From positions 868,001 to 932,000 of the forward strand of contig OZ244982.1 in NCBI GenBank assembly GCA_965223115.1: a stretch of DNA of 64,000 nt, in the 5' to 3' direction. Position numbers and translations under genes: made by a program. A model generated the notes under the pieces. The model saw nothing but the letters and a program-made list of their open reading frames with translations. It did not search any database and had not been told where the DNA came from. Shown in pieces: positions 18,653 to 25,641 of this stretch. This DNA is from CBDCUI01 sp965223115 (GTDB lineage Bacteria; Pseudomonadota; Gammaproteobacteria; UBA4575). Each line of letters begins with the position of its first letter. Position 1 is the stretch's first letter.

Positions 18653-20287
18653 ATGACATTTATAAGTAGCTGGCAAAGTTATGTTTTGTCAGCTATTTTG
18701 CTTTTTAATATCGGGTTACTTCTTTATTCTATTAAAAAGCTTTTGCGATTAAATGAGATTCAGCATGTCAATAGAAAGTTTATTTGGCTTATTCTTTTAT
18801 CTTCTATATTAGCATTATTATTATTCTATTTTTTATACCATATTTTTACCCACACTTATGAAGTCCTGCATATAGTAATAGCATTAGCTAGTGCTTTAGT
18901 TGCATTATTTGTGTGGCTGGCTACACGAATTCTTCAAGTTATATCAATAGATTTATCTAAATCAACAGCTGTAGAACATTATCTAAATACTCACGATAAT
19001 CTAACAGGTCTTCCAAATTTATCCTTCTTTGATGATCAATTAGGACAGGTTCTAAGCAATGCAAAAGAAGAAAAATATAAAGTTGCATTATTACTTATCG
19101 ACTTAAATAGATTTCAATTAATTAACGAAACTTTGGGTTATTTTGCTGGCGACACAATGCTAAGGGAAATATCTCAGCGCATTCGTAGTTCTTTAAGAAA
19201 AACAGATTTGATTGCACGTTTAGGTGGAGATGAATTTGCAGTATTGATTAATCCAGTAGTAGCTCAAGGGCATATGCATACCATTTCAAAGAATTTGGTT
19301 GACTCTATAAAAGAGCCTTTAGCAGTAGAAGGAAAGCCTACTGACGTAGGAGTCTCTATCGGTATAGCATTATTTCCAGATCATGCAAACAATGGCTTAG
19401 AGCTTATAGAAAAAGCAAGAATTGCAATGTTAGAAACCAAAAAGTCTGGTGACAGCACCTTGGTGTATGACCCAATAGTGTTGTCAAATACATTTGAAGA
19501 TATACATATCATAGGTATGTTGCAGCGTGCTGTGCAACAGCAACAGCTTAAAGTTTTGTATCAACCACAAGTGAGATTGCATGATATGAAATTAATATCT
19601 GTCGAAGCGTTGATGCGATGGCAACATCCAATATATGGCATATTAGACCCGCGTCATTTTATCCCTTATGCAGAAAGAGCAGGATTAATATATGAAATAA
19701 ATTTGTGGCTGTTGCAAGAGGTAATCAAGTTGTTAGAGAAATGGAGAGTAAAGAATATACAATTATCTATTGCAATAAATATAACAGCTAATGGATTTTT
19801 AAATAAAGAATTTCAACAGGAGTTAAATAAAATTTTAAAGAATAAACCTTGGTTATCAAAGCTACTCAAAATAGAACTCACGGAAACTTCTAGTATAGAC
19901 GATACTGGTAAAATCAGTACTTCTATGGCTAATTATAAAAAGCAAGGTTTTGTATTTTGTTTGGATGATTATGGCACTAAATACGCATCATTGGAATATT
20001 TAAGTACATTACCTTTTGATGAATTAAAAATAGATCAATCTTTTATGATAAATGCAATCACAGATGATGATAGTAAAGCAATAATTCAACATGCAAAAGA
20101 AATTGCCAAACAACTGGGATTAGTAACTACAGCAGAGGGGATTGAAAATAAAGGGATTTTGAGTTTAGCACAAAAGTATAATATCGACTTTGGTCAAGGG
20201 TATTATTTCAGTCCTGCAGTTACGGCAATAGAGCTTGAAAGCCATATTCAAAAATATGGTTTTGATGCTAATGCTTACGTTGATTAA
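18653..20287 (+). CDS. GGDEF-EAL cyclic di-GMP enzyme
   Basis: A membrane-bound 544-aa protein that could both make and degrade c-di-GMP. Three hydrophobic helices lie in the first ~100 residues, with no PAS or other sensor domain. The GGDEF motif is intact (residues 191-195) and an RKTD inhibitory I-site is exactly five residues upstream. The EAL domain has EALMRW (EAL at 318-320), INITANG, ELTETS, LDDYGTKYASL, DELKID, AEGIEN and GQGYYFSP, so its metal and catalytic residues appear present. The DDFG motif is DDYG, a mild change. It stands alone after fumC. PilZ here is the non-binding type, so it is not an obvious receptor. Confidence 0.92.
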   Translation: MTFISSWQSYVLSAILLFNIGLLLYSIKKLLRLNEIQHVNRKFIWLILLSSILALLLFYFLYHIFTHTYEVLHIVIALASALVALFVWLATRILQVISIDLSKSTAVEHYLNTHDNLTGLPNLSFFDDQLGQVLSNAKEEKYKVALLLIDLNRFQLINETLGYFAGDTMLREISQRIRSSLRKTDLIARLGGDEFAVLINPVVAQGHMHTISKNLVDSIKEPLAVEGKPTDVGVSIGIALFPDHANNGLELIEKARIAMLETKKSGDSTLVYDPIVLSNTFEDIHIIGMLQRAVQQQQLKVLYQPQVRLHDMKLISVEALMRWQHPIYGILDPRHFIPYAERAGLIYEINLWLLQEVIKLLEKWRVKNIQLSIAINITANGFLNKEFQQELNKILKNKPWLSKLLKIELTETSSIDDTGKISTSMANYKKQGFVFCLDDYGTKYASLEYLSTLPFDELKIDQSFMINAITDDDSKAIIQHAKEIAKQLGLVTTAEGIENKGILSLAQKYNIDFGQGYYFSPAVTAIELESHIQKYGFDANAYVD

Positions 20288-20307
20288 GAGCTAAATTGGT
20301 TTTTCTC

Positions 20308-20336
20308 TTGACACTATAATTTTTTGTATATATCTA
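20308..20336 (+). promoter_or_regulatory. Candidate sigma70 promoter antisense to the mini EF-Ts gene
   Basis: An exact TTGACA at 20308-20313 is followed after 17 bases by TATCTA (20331-20336), a weak -10. It lies after the GGDEF-EAL stop and points into the 3' end of the convergent EF-Ts-like gene. A transcript from it would be antisense to that gene. Low confidence because the -10 matches poorly. Confidence 0.25.
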
Positions 20337-20368
20337 ATATTCAGCTATGTTAGTAAGAGATGTTTCGC

Positions 20369-20557
20369 TTAGATGTACACTTTTTTTGGAGTTTCTATTC
20401 CTTTTTCTTTCAAGATCTCAATTGCTCTATCAACATCACCTCGACTCTCGATAAGTGCATCTCTACAATCAATAGTACCGGCACGAGTCTCTTTTCTTAC
20501 TGCCTTAATCATTTGTGCTGTAATATCTTTAAGGCCAAAATCGCTTTCAGTATCCAT
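20369..20557 (-). CDS. Stand-alone EF-Ts N-terminal (UBA-like) domain protein
   Basis: A 62-aa protein consisting almost entirely of the UBA-like N-terminal domain of elongation factor Ts. Residues 12-50 (ITAQMIKAVRKETRAG, then TIDCRDALIESRGDVDRAIE) align with the EF-Ts start ITA..VK.LRE.TGAGMMDCKKAL.EA.GD...AIE. In EF-Ts this domain contacts EF-Tu; the core and dimerisation domains are absent. The ATG at 20557 is preceded by GGAGG nine bases away, so it is a real start rather than a tsf fragment; an upstream in-frame ATG lacks this. No rpsB is adjacent. It could bind EF-Tu or act as an unrelated UBA-like adaptor. Confidence 0.7.
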   Translation of the reverse strand: MDTESDFGLKDITAQMIKAVRKETRAGTIDCRDALIESRGDVDRAIEILKEKGIETPKKVYI

Positions 20558-21094
20558 CGATCTAAACCTCCATTTGGTTAAATAACATTTAAAGTCTATG
20601 TAAAGCGACTGATAAAATACTGACATATATCAGACAAATGTTATTTCTGTACTGCAAATATTCCAAATTACTAATATAAGAATGAGGGTTAATGATTAAA
20701 TAGAATTATATCTCACATAGAAATTAATTTTAATTAAAATCAATTTTCAACATGCATAATTGAAAATAATTTATAAACAAATGGTAAGAATCTTATTTTT
20801 TGCTGATTGTAATCAGTGTGCTTGCATATATGTGTCGTTAATCTGTGCCAGTCTGCATTATTTGTCGATCGTGATTTACGCAATTAGCAATAAGACGAGT
20901 AATACCAATACAGCAGCAAAGCTTCTATGAGCATCAATGCATATTTAAAAACACTCTATTGATGCATCTGAACAGAAAAATAACCACAAAAAAATTAAGA
21001 TAAAATTAGTTAGATTCTTAATTCAGACTTATCCATTAATATTTTTCATAAATAAAATATATTTGACAATTTGAATGAACTAGGAGTGAGATAA
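20558..21094. promoter_or_regulatory. 537-base intergenic region between mini EF-Ts and sfnG-like genes
   Basis: AT-rich and without a credible ORF. It must carry the promoters of the two divergent genes. Visible elements are the FNR-like box at 20803-20816 (listed separately) and an inverted repeat GCATCAA (20931-20937) / TTGATGC (20959-20965) with a 21-nt loop, which would fall in the sfnG leader. AGGAG at 21081-21085 is the sfnG SD. I saw no sigma-54 element, although sfn genes in pseudomonads are sigma-54 dependent. Confidence 0.5.
20803..20816. promoter_or_regulatory. FNR/ANR-like binding site
   Basis: CTGAT-TGTA-ATCAG matches the FNR consensus TTGAT-N4-ATCAA except for one symmetric base in each half. 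A TAATCT hexamer about 30 bases downstream of its centre (20839-20844) would suit a class II activated promoter reading toward the sfnG-like gene. An FNR homologue is encoded three genes on, which makes the match more credible. The site could equally repress or serve the divergent EF-Ts-like gene. Confidence 0.45.
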
Positions 21095-22276
21095 ATGCCA
21101 AGATATCCAAGATTGATATCAAATGCTGAAAATCCACTTAAGCCTTGTGCGTGGATGCAAACAGATAATATTGAATTTGCGTATTGGATACCTAATGTAT
21201 CTGGTGGTTTAGTAATTACAACTTTACCAATGGATACCGATTGGTCTCCAGAAGCGAATATTAGGTACGCTAAAGATGCTGAAGAGTCGGGTTTTATATT
21301 GGCGCTTGCGCAAGCAAGATGGTTAGGCAGCTATGGAGCAGATCATCAACATGATGCGTTTACTATTGCAAATGTACTTATACAACATACTGAAAAACTA
21401 AACGTTATTACGGCTGTACATCCTGGTCTTTTTCATCCGGCTGTTGTAGCTAAGTTACAAGCCTCTTTAGATGTTTGTAGTCAAGGTCGAAGCGCAATCA
21501 ATGTTGTAAGTGGATGGTTTAAAGGAGAGTACACAGGTTATGGACTGCCTTGGCTTGAACATCAAGAACGTTATCGGAGAGCTGAAGAATTTATTCGAAT
21601 AATTAAAGGTATGTGGACAGAAGAAGAGCTCACTTTTTATGGAAACTTTTATCAAATTAACAAGACACCAATGTTGCCTAAACCATTACATCGTATCCCG
21701 GTGTTTCAAGGGGGCAACTCAAAAGATGCGAGAATAATGGCTGGCCGTGTAACAGATGTATTGTTAATGAATGGAAATACGAATAGGGGGTTTAAAGAAA
21801 TAATTAATGAATCAAGGGCAGCAGCACTGGATTCTTTACGTGATCCTGATGAACTTTACTTTGGCTGTAATGGATTTTGTATCGTACGTGACACTATGGG
21901 ACAGGCAACAGAAACATTACGTGAAATTATTATGAATGCTGATGTTGAAGCAGTTAAAGCCTTTGGAGAATCTGTAAAGAATGCAGGTCGTTCTACTGCA
22001 GAATGTGAAGGTATGTGGGTAAATTCAAGTTTTGAAGATTTAGTTCAATATAACGATGGGTTTAAAACAGGCCTCATTGGTACGCCTGAAATAGTGGCAG
22101 ATCGGATTATTGAACTAAAAAAACTTGGGATCAAAGTTATTCTTTGTGGATTTTTACACTACAACACAGACTTAAAGGAATTTGGAGAAAAAGTAATTCC
22201 TTTGGTTCGAGAGAAGGAACGAGATTTACGTAAAGGTAGAGTATTTGGCAAGAAAAGATTTGTACAGTTTGTGTAA
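21095..22276 (+). CDS. sfnG: FMNH2-dependent monooxygenase, SfnG (dimethyl sulfone) type
   Basis: Luciferase-family flavin monooxygenase (393 aa), closest by recall to SfnG, which oxidises dimethyl sulfone to methanesulfinate using FMNH2 and O2. Shared segments include EFAYWIPNVSGGLV, SAINVVSGWFKGEY, GLPWLEHQERYRRAEEFI, FQGGNSKDAR and SFEDLVQYNDGFKTGLIGTP. An N-terminal extension of ~25 residues and a basic tail exceed the usual ~363 aa. The SD AGGAG sits ten bases before the ATG. The flavin reductase gene downstream supplies the reduced cofactor. DmoA-like or other sulfur substrates remain possible. Confidence 0.82.
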   Translation: MPRYPRLISNAENPLKPCAWMQTDNIEFAYWIPNVSGGLVITTLPMDTDWSPEANIRYAKDAEESGFILALAQARWLGSYGADHQHDAFTIANVLIQHTEKLNVITAVHPGLFHPAVVAKLQASLDVCSQGRSAINVVSGWFKGEYTGYGLPWLEHQERYRRAEEFIRIIKGMWTEEELTFYGNFYQINKTPMLPKPLHRIPVFQGGNSKDARIMAGRVTDVLLMNGNTNRGFKEIINESRAAALDSLRDPDELYFGCNGFCIVRDTMGQATETLREIIMNADVEAVKAFGESVKNAGRSTAECEGMWVNSSFEDLVQYNDGFKTGLIGTPEIVADRIIELKKLGIKVILCGFLHYNTDLKEFGEKVIPLVREKERDLRKGRVFGKKRFVQFV

Positions 22277-22351
22277 TCTGCGCTGTTAATATTTCTTCCT
22301 AATAGTGTGATAAGAATGGCTGTTTGGTCTCATGTAATACAGGTAAATTAT

Positions 22352-22365
22352 CTGTTAATTAACAG
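22352..22365. promoter_or_regulatory. Perfect palindrome abutting the msuE-like SD
   Basis: CTGTTAATTAACAG is a perfect 14-base palindrome. Its last two bases overlap the strong SD AGGAGG (22364-22369) of the FMN reductase gene. Bound by a repressor it could block transcription or translation; as RNA it is too self-complementary to form a loop-bearing hairpin of normal geometry, so a DNA operator is more likely. Confidence 0.4.
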
Positions 22366-22377
22366 GAGGAATATACA

Positions 22378-22971
22378 ATGAAATTACTTGGAGTATCAGG
22401 TGGTTTAAGCCAACAAACTATCATAGCTATTGAAAAAGCATTAGATTTTGCTTATCAATATGATAATTCTATATCTGTAGAAGCACTTAATGTAAGTGAG
22501 TATGACATTCAATATTGCGATGGAAGAGATCCAACAAAATATGAAGGTGATACAAAGCTTATAATCGATAAAATCGTAAACGCAGATGCATTATTTATAG
22601 GTACACCCATGTATAGAGGCTCATATACTGGGATGTTAAAAAATCTGTTTGATATTATTCCTAATGATGCATTATTAGGAAAACCCGTTGGTCTGATTGC
22701 TACAGGTGGTAGTGATCACCATTATTTGGCTTTAGAGCAAGAGTTGAGACCCTTATTAAGTTTCTTCTATGCTTTTGTAGTACCAGGTTGTGTATATGCT
22801 AATAACCAGCATTATTCAGAACGGGATTTAGTTAGTAAAGAGATTTTAGATCGATTAAATCAACTTGCAAAATCTGTAGTTAATTTAGCGAAAATATTAC
22901 CTAGTGATAAAACAGATATTATTGGACCAATTGGACCAGAGGTGTATAAGCGACAGAGGATGGCAGCTTAA
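22378..22971 (+). CDS. msuE: NADPH-dependent FMN reductase, MsuE/SsuE-like
   Basis: Flavodoxin-fold reductase (197 aa) that makes FMNH2 for two-component monooxygenases such as SfnG, MsuD or SsuD. N-terminal LLGVSGGLSQQT occupies the phosphate loop position of NADPH-dependent FMN reductases; GTPMYRGSYTGMLKNLFD is the strongly conserved flavin-proximal segment. Strong SD AGGAGG. It lies 101 bases after the sfnG-like gene in the same direction, with its own palindrome in between. MsuE and SsuE cannot be separated by eye; the neighbour favours the msu/sfn type. Confidence 0.8.
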   Translation: MKLLGVSGGLSQQTIIAIEKALDFAYQYDNSISVEALNVSEYDIQYCDGRDPTKYEGDTKLIIDKIVNADALFIGTPMYRGSYTGMLKNLFDIIPNDALLGKPVGLIATGGSDHHYLALEQELRPLLSFFYAFVVPGCVYANNQHYSERDLVSKEILDRLNQLAKSVVNLAKILPSDKTDIIGPIGPEVYKRQRMAA

Positions 22972-23313
22972 GCATAAAATTACATAATTGAAAGGAATCA
23001 AAATCAGCATTAATAGATAGGGACTTTTCTGGCCACAATAGAAAAGAGTGTTTACTATCTAAACACTACAGCAGGTTTTTGTATTATATATATCTTGTTT
23101 CGTAATGAAACATTGCTAATATATTATTCCGTAACTAACAAATTATGTTTCATTTAGTATAAATCGTTTTTGTGTAAGAGAAACATAAATGCAAGATATA
23201 ATCATCATGGGATGAAAAATATGCAATCAAAACAACAGGTTAGATTAAGCTATTATTTGGCCTACTAATTGCATTTATTGAATAATAATCAACTAAATTA
23301 GATATCAAATAGT
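22972..23313. promoter_or_regulatory. 342-base region before the FNR-like gene with two matching dyads
   Basis: No ORF is credible. It contains two dyads of the form TGTTT-N7-AAACA: AGTGTTTA / TAAACACT (23047-23067) and TGTTTC / GAAACA (23096-23112), centres 47 bases apart. A further long-range repeat TTATGTTTC / GAAACATAA spans about 23143-23190. CTTTTCT (23024-23030) / AGAAAAG (23040-23046) with flanking GATAG and CTATC could form a stem after msuE. The region probably holds the promoter of the FNR-like gene and its operators. Confidence 0.5.
23047..23112. repeat. Paired TGTTT-N7-AAACA dyads
   Basis: Two inverted repeats share the same half-site and spacer length: the first has 8-base arms, the second 6-base arms, both around a 5-base centre. 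Equal architecture at 47-base spacing (about 4.5 helical turns) is what a dimeric regulator binding twice would need. They lie ~200-270 bases upstream of the FNR-like start. They do not match the FNR consensus. Confidence 0.5.
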
Positions 23314-24090
23314 ATGGGGATACCCTCAGATAATAAGGTTATTGAGTTTAAGCCAAATAATTCAAATTGCAAAAAGTCGTTTGATTTAAATTGTAGTAAT
23401 TGTTCGATGTCTGGATTCTGTCTTCCTAAAGGTTTAGGCAGAGCTGATCTCGAAATTATAGATAATATTTTTACACAACGTAGGCTAGTGCAAAAGGGAA
23501 ATACAATTTTTGATCAAGGTAAAAGATCTGGTTGCATTTATGCTGTTAGGTCTGGATCAGTCAAGTCTTTAACAACGATAAAAAACGGTGAAGAACAAAT
23601 ACTGGGTTTTCACTTACCTGGTGAATTGATTGGATTTGATGGCTTGAACAATCAAATTCATAGTTGCACTGCCGTTGCTTTAGATACATCAACAATTTGT
23701 GTTTTTCCGTTAGATGATCTTAATCAACTATGTACTAAAATATTTAAACTGCATAGTAGGTTACTTGGCTTGATCCGTGATGAAATAATAAGAGCCCATA
23801 TTATGTTTGGATTATTGGCAAAGAGTAATCCAGAACAAAGGTTAGCTACTTTTTTCGTAAATCTTTCTGACCGTTTAAGTGCGCGTGGTAATTCATCACT
23901 TGCGTTTGAACTAACTATGAGTAGATATGATATTGGTAGTTATTTGGGTCTTGCTGACGAGACGGTAAGTAGAGTAATTTCGAAGTTTCGTGATTATGGT
24001 TATGTCAAAGCAAAAAGAAGGAATATTACCATACTCAATTATGAGTCATTATGTGAAATATCCGATGGGAATCATTATTTAAGCCACTAA
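23314..24090 (+). CDS. fnr: FNR/ANR-type oxygen-sensing regulator
   Basis: Crp/Fnr-family activator (258 aa) expected to hold an oxygen-labile [4Fe-4S] cluster. The cysteine pattern C27-x2-C30-x5-C36 plus C129 corresponds to Cys20, 23, 29 and 122 of E. coli FNR. The cNMP-like beta barrel follows (IRD-like GFHLPGELIGFDGL), then the dimer helix and the HTH YDIGSYLGLADETVSR, where ExxSR is the recognition signature for TTGAT half-sites. The SD is weak. It sits apart from respiratory genes, next to the sulfone oxidation pair and an FNR-like box. Likely a global ANR/FNR rather than a dedicated regulator. Confidence 0.9.
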   Translation: MGIPSDNKVIEFKPNNSNCKKSFDLNCSNCSMSGFCLPKGLGRADLEIIDNIFTQRRLVQKGNTIFDQGKRSGCIYAVRSGSVKSLTTIKNGEEQILGFHLPGELIGFDGLNNQIHSCTAVALDTSTICVFPLDDLNQLCTKIFKLHSRLLGLIRDEIIRAHIMFGLLAKSNPEQRLATFFVNLSDRLSARGNSSLAFELTMSRYDIGSYLGLADETVSRVISKFRDYGYVKAKRRNITILNYESLCEISDGNHYLSH

Positions 24091-24557
24091 AAAAGATATT
24101 CAAGGAATGCATAGAGTGTTATTACCAATCACTTTATTTTTAAAGCCTCTTCGTAAACTAAGGTAAGATCTGTCATGACTATTTTAAAATCTCCTGATTT
24201 CAGTCAGTAAATAAGAGCAAATACATTGTTATTGTGCTCTCGTCGGTGTCAATGAGACGTAGGGAGTTTGTTAATTTAGAGATTTGTTCCTTTTTGCCTC
24301 AATTCTAGGCGCAATTTCTTGTTCCTCCCTACGAACTCATGCATAAAGCAGTATTTTTTATCAGAATGGTTTTTATCTAAATAACTCCTATCGTTTAAAT
24401 ATTTTAGTTTGTGTAGGCATCTTTTGAGAAAAAGTTGCATATCTTGGTTCATTAAAAATACAGTATTAATAACTCTCAAAAAGAGTACATAAGATCAATT
24501 TACATTTGTAAGATTGCTGAAAAGGCAAATATGTGTAGTAAAGAATTTGATTTAATG
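24091..24557. other. 467-base convergent intergenic region with nested stems
   Basis: Lies between the FNR-like gene and the convergent EamA gene. A 67-codon minus-strand ORF here (24276-24479) has no SD or recognisable composition and I do not accept it. Several complementary arms are visible: AGAGCA (24214) / TGCTCT (24235), CGTC (24241) / GACG (24256), CGTAGGGAG (24258-24266) / CTCCCTACG (24325-24333), and TTTTGAGA (24422) / TCTCAAAA (24474). The stacked arms at 24214-24333 could be an untranslated RNA or a 3' UTR element; no clear terminator is present. Confidence 0.4.
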
Positions 24558-25457
24558 CTACGTGATCGTTTCAGACAAAGTTGATTTAGGATTTTCATTG
24601 AGTTGTTTTTCATGAAAAATAAGTACTCCTGCAAAGATAATTAACATTGCGCCAGAAACAGTTAATAAAGTTATTTTCTCTTCCCAAAAAATCCAACCAA
24701 TAATGCTAGCAAATACAATTGAGGAATAGGTAAACGGTCCAACCCGGCTTGCAGGCGCTAGAGTATAGGCTTTAGTTAAGAAAAGTTGACCAAAGGTGCC
24801 TACAATTCCTAATAAGATCAGTAACCACCATTCATATATTGTAGGATTCTGCCAGTATTTCAATAACGGAATAAATGAAACAATCAAACTGATTGTTGCG
24901 AAATAAAAAACAATTGTACTCGTTGATTCCGTACCGGACATACGTCGAATAGTTACTTTTGCTAATGCAGCAAGCGCACCTCCTAGTAAACCTGCGAATG
25001 AGGCAAGCTGAATTGTCCCTGTTGGCTTTAAGATGATCACCACGCCCGTAAATCCAATCGTTATTGCTAATATTGTGCGTATGGATACATATTCACTGAT
25101 CCACAAGAATGCAATGATAGGAATGAACAATGGAACAGTTATTTTTAACAGCATAGCATCGGCTAAAGGAAGTTTGGCTAAGGCATAAAAAAAGCAATAC
25201 ATTGCACCGATACCGGCTAAAGACCTTAACAAGTGAAAGTGAATTACTCTTGTTTTTAATGAAGAGAAACCGATATTTATTAATATTGGTGCAAGTGTAA
25301 GTAAGCCGAATAAATTTCTAAAAAAAACTATGTTTTGACTTGGCATGGTCTCTGCTAATAATTTTACAAGAGAACCCATGGTTACAAAGCATAGCTCACC
25401 TAATAAAATAAAGATGCTACCGAGTAATATATTATTTGTGCGCATGTGATCACGCAT
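24558..25457 (-). CDS. EamA/DMT-family transporter
   Basis: Drug/metabolite transporter superfamily protein (299 aa) with ten hydrophobic helices arranged as two EamA repeats. The N-terminal half contains GELCFVTMGSLVKLLAE and NIVFFRNLFGLL, the second FTYSSIVFASIIGWIFWEE, both typical. Substrate cannot be predicted; relatives include S-adenosylmethionine and amino acid exporters. Two starts are possible: MRDHMRT at 25457 or MRTNN at 25445. A 9-base palindrome overlaps the first (see separate entry), so the second may be the real one. It follows acnA in the same direction after 184 bases. Confidence 0.85.
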   Translation of the reverse strand: MRDHMRTNNILLGSIFILLGELCFVTMGSLVKLLAETMPSQNIVFFRNLFGLLTLAPILINIGFSSLKTRVIHFHLLRSLAGIGAMYCFFYALAKLPLADAMLLKITVPLFIPIIAFLWISEYVSIRTILAITIGFTGVVIILKPTGTIQLASFAGLLGGALAALAKVTIRRMSGTESTSTIVFYFATISLIVSFIPLLKYWQNPTIYEWWLLILLGIVGTFGQLFLTKAYTLAPASRVGPFTYSSIVFASIIGWIFWEEKITLLTVSGAMLIIFAGVLIFHEKQLNENPKSTLSETIT

Positions 25458-25480
25458 TCACAGTATTCATTCTGTGAATG
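25455..25480. promoter_or_regulatory. Palindrome at the EamA transporter start
   Basis: CATTCACAG (25455-25463) and CTGTGAATG (25472-25480) are exact reverse complements with an 8-base spacer. On the minus strand the palindrome covers the possible ATG at 25457 and sits 10-35 bases before the second ATG at 25445. A repressor bound here would block the promoter or ribosome access. The half-site resembles no regulator I can name with confidence. Confidence 0.4.
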
Positions 25481-25552
25481 TAGAGAGTTTTAGGTCTAAC
25501 TTATGGCTTTTTAATATATTAGAGAATAGCGGATAACGCGCTAGTACTAGGC

Positions 25553-25612
25553 GCATGTTTTTTGAGGAGCAGAGTTTACATGAAAGTAAATGAGCGCCAC
25601 AGAAAAACATGC
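25553..25612. repeat. Nested inverted repeat after acnA
   Basis: GCATGTTTTT (25553-25562) pairs with AAAAACATGC (25603-25612), a 10-base exact match; inside lies TTTAC / GTAAA (25575-25590). A neighbouring 10-base palindrome CTAGTACTAG (25541-25550) adds to the structure. It begins about 30 bases after the acnA stop on the minus strand, so it would be in the acnA 3' UTR. There is no U-tract where a terminator would need it. Confidence 0.45.
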
Positions 25613-25641
25613 AACAAAGTAATAGTGCGTTAAATGCATTC

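Noticed and set aside
20781..20804. Possible sigma-54 promoter before the sfnG-like gene
   Set aside because: GG and GC dinucleotides are present but their spacing is about twice the required ten bases.
23278..23292. FNR-like box TTGA...TCAA just before the FNR-like start
   Set aside because: The half-sites are seven bases apart instead of six, so the spacing is wrong for FNR.
24276..24479. 67-codon minus-strand ORF in the fnr-eamA intergenic region
   Set aside because: No SD, no recognisable motif, and it overlaps the stem-forming region; composition looks like translated non-coding sequence.
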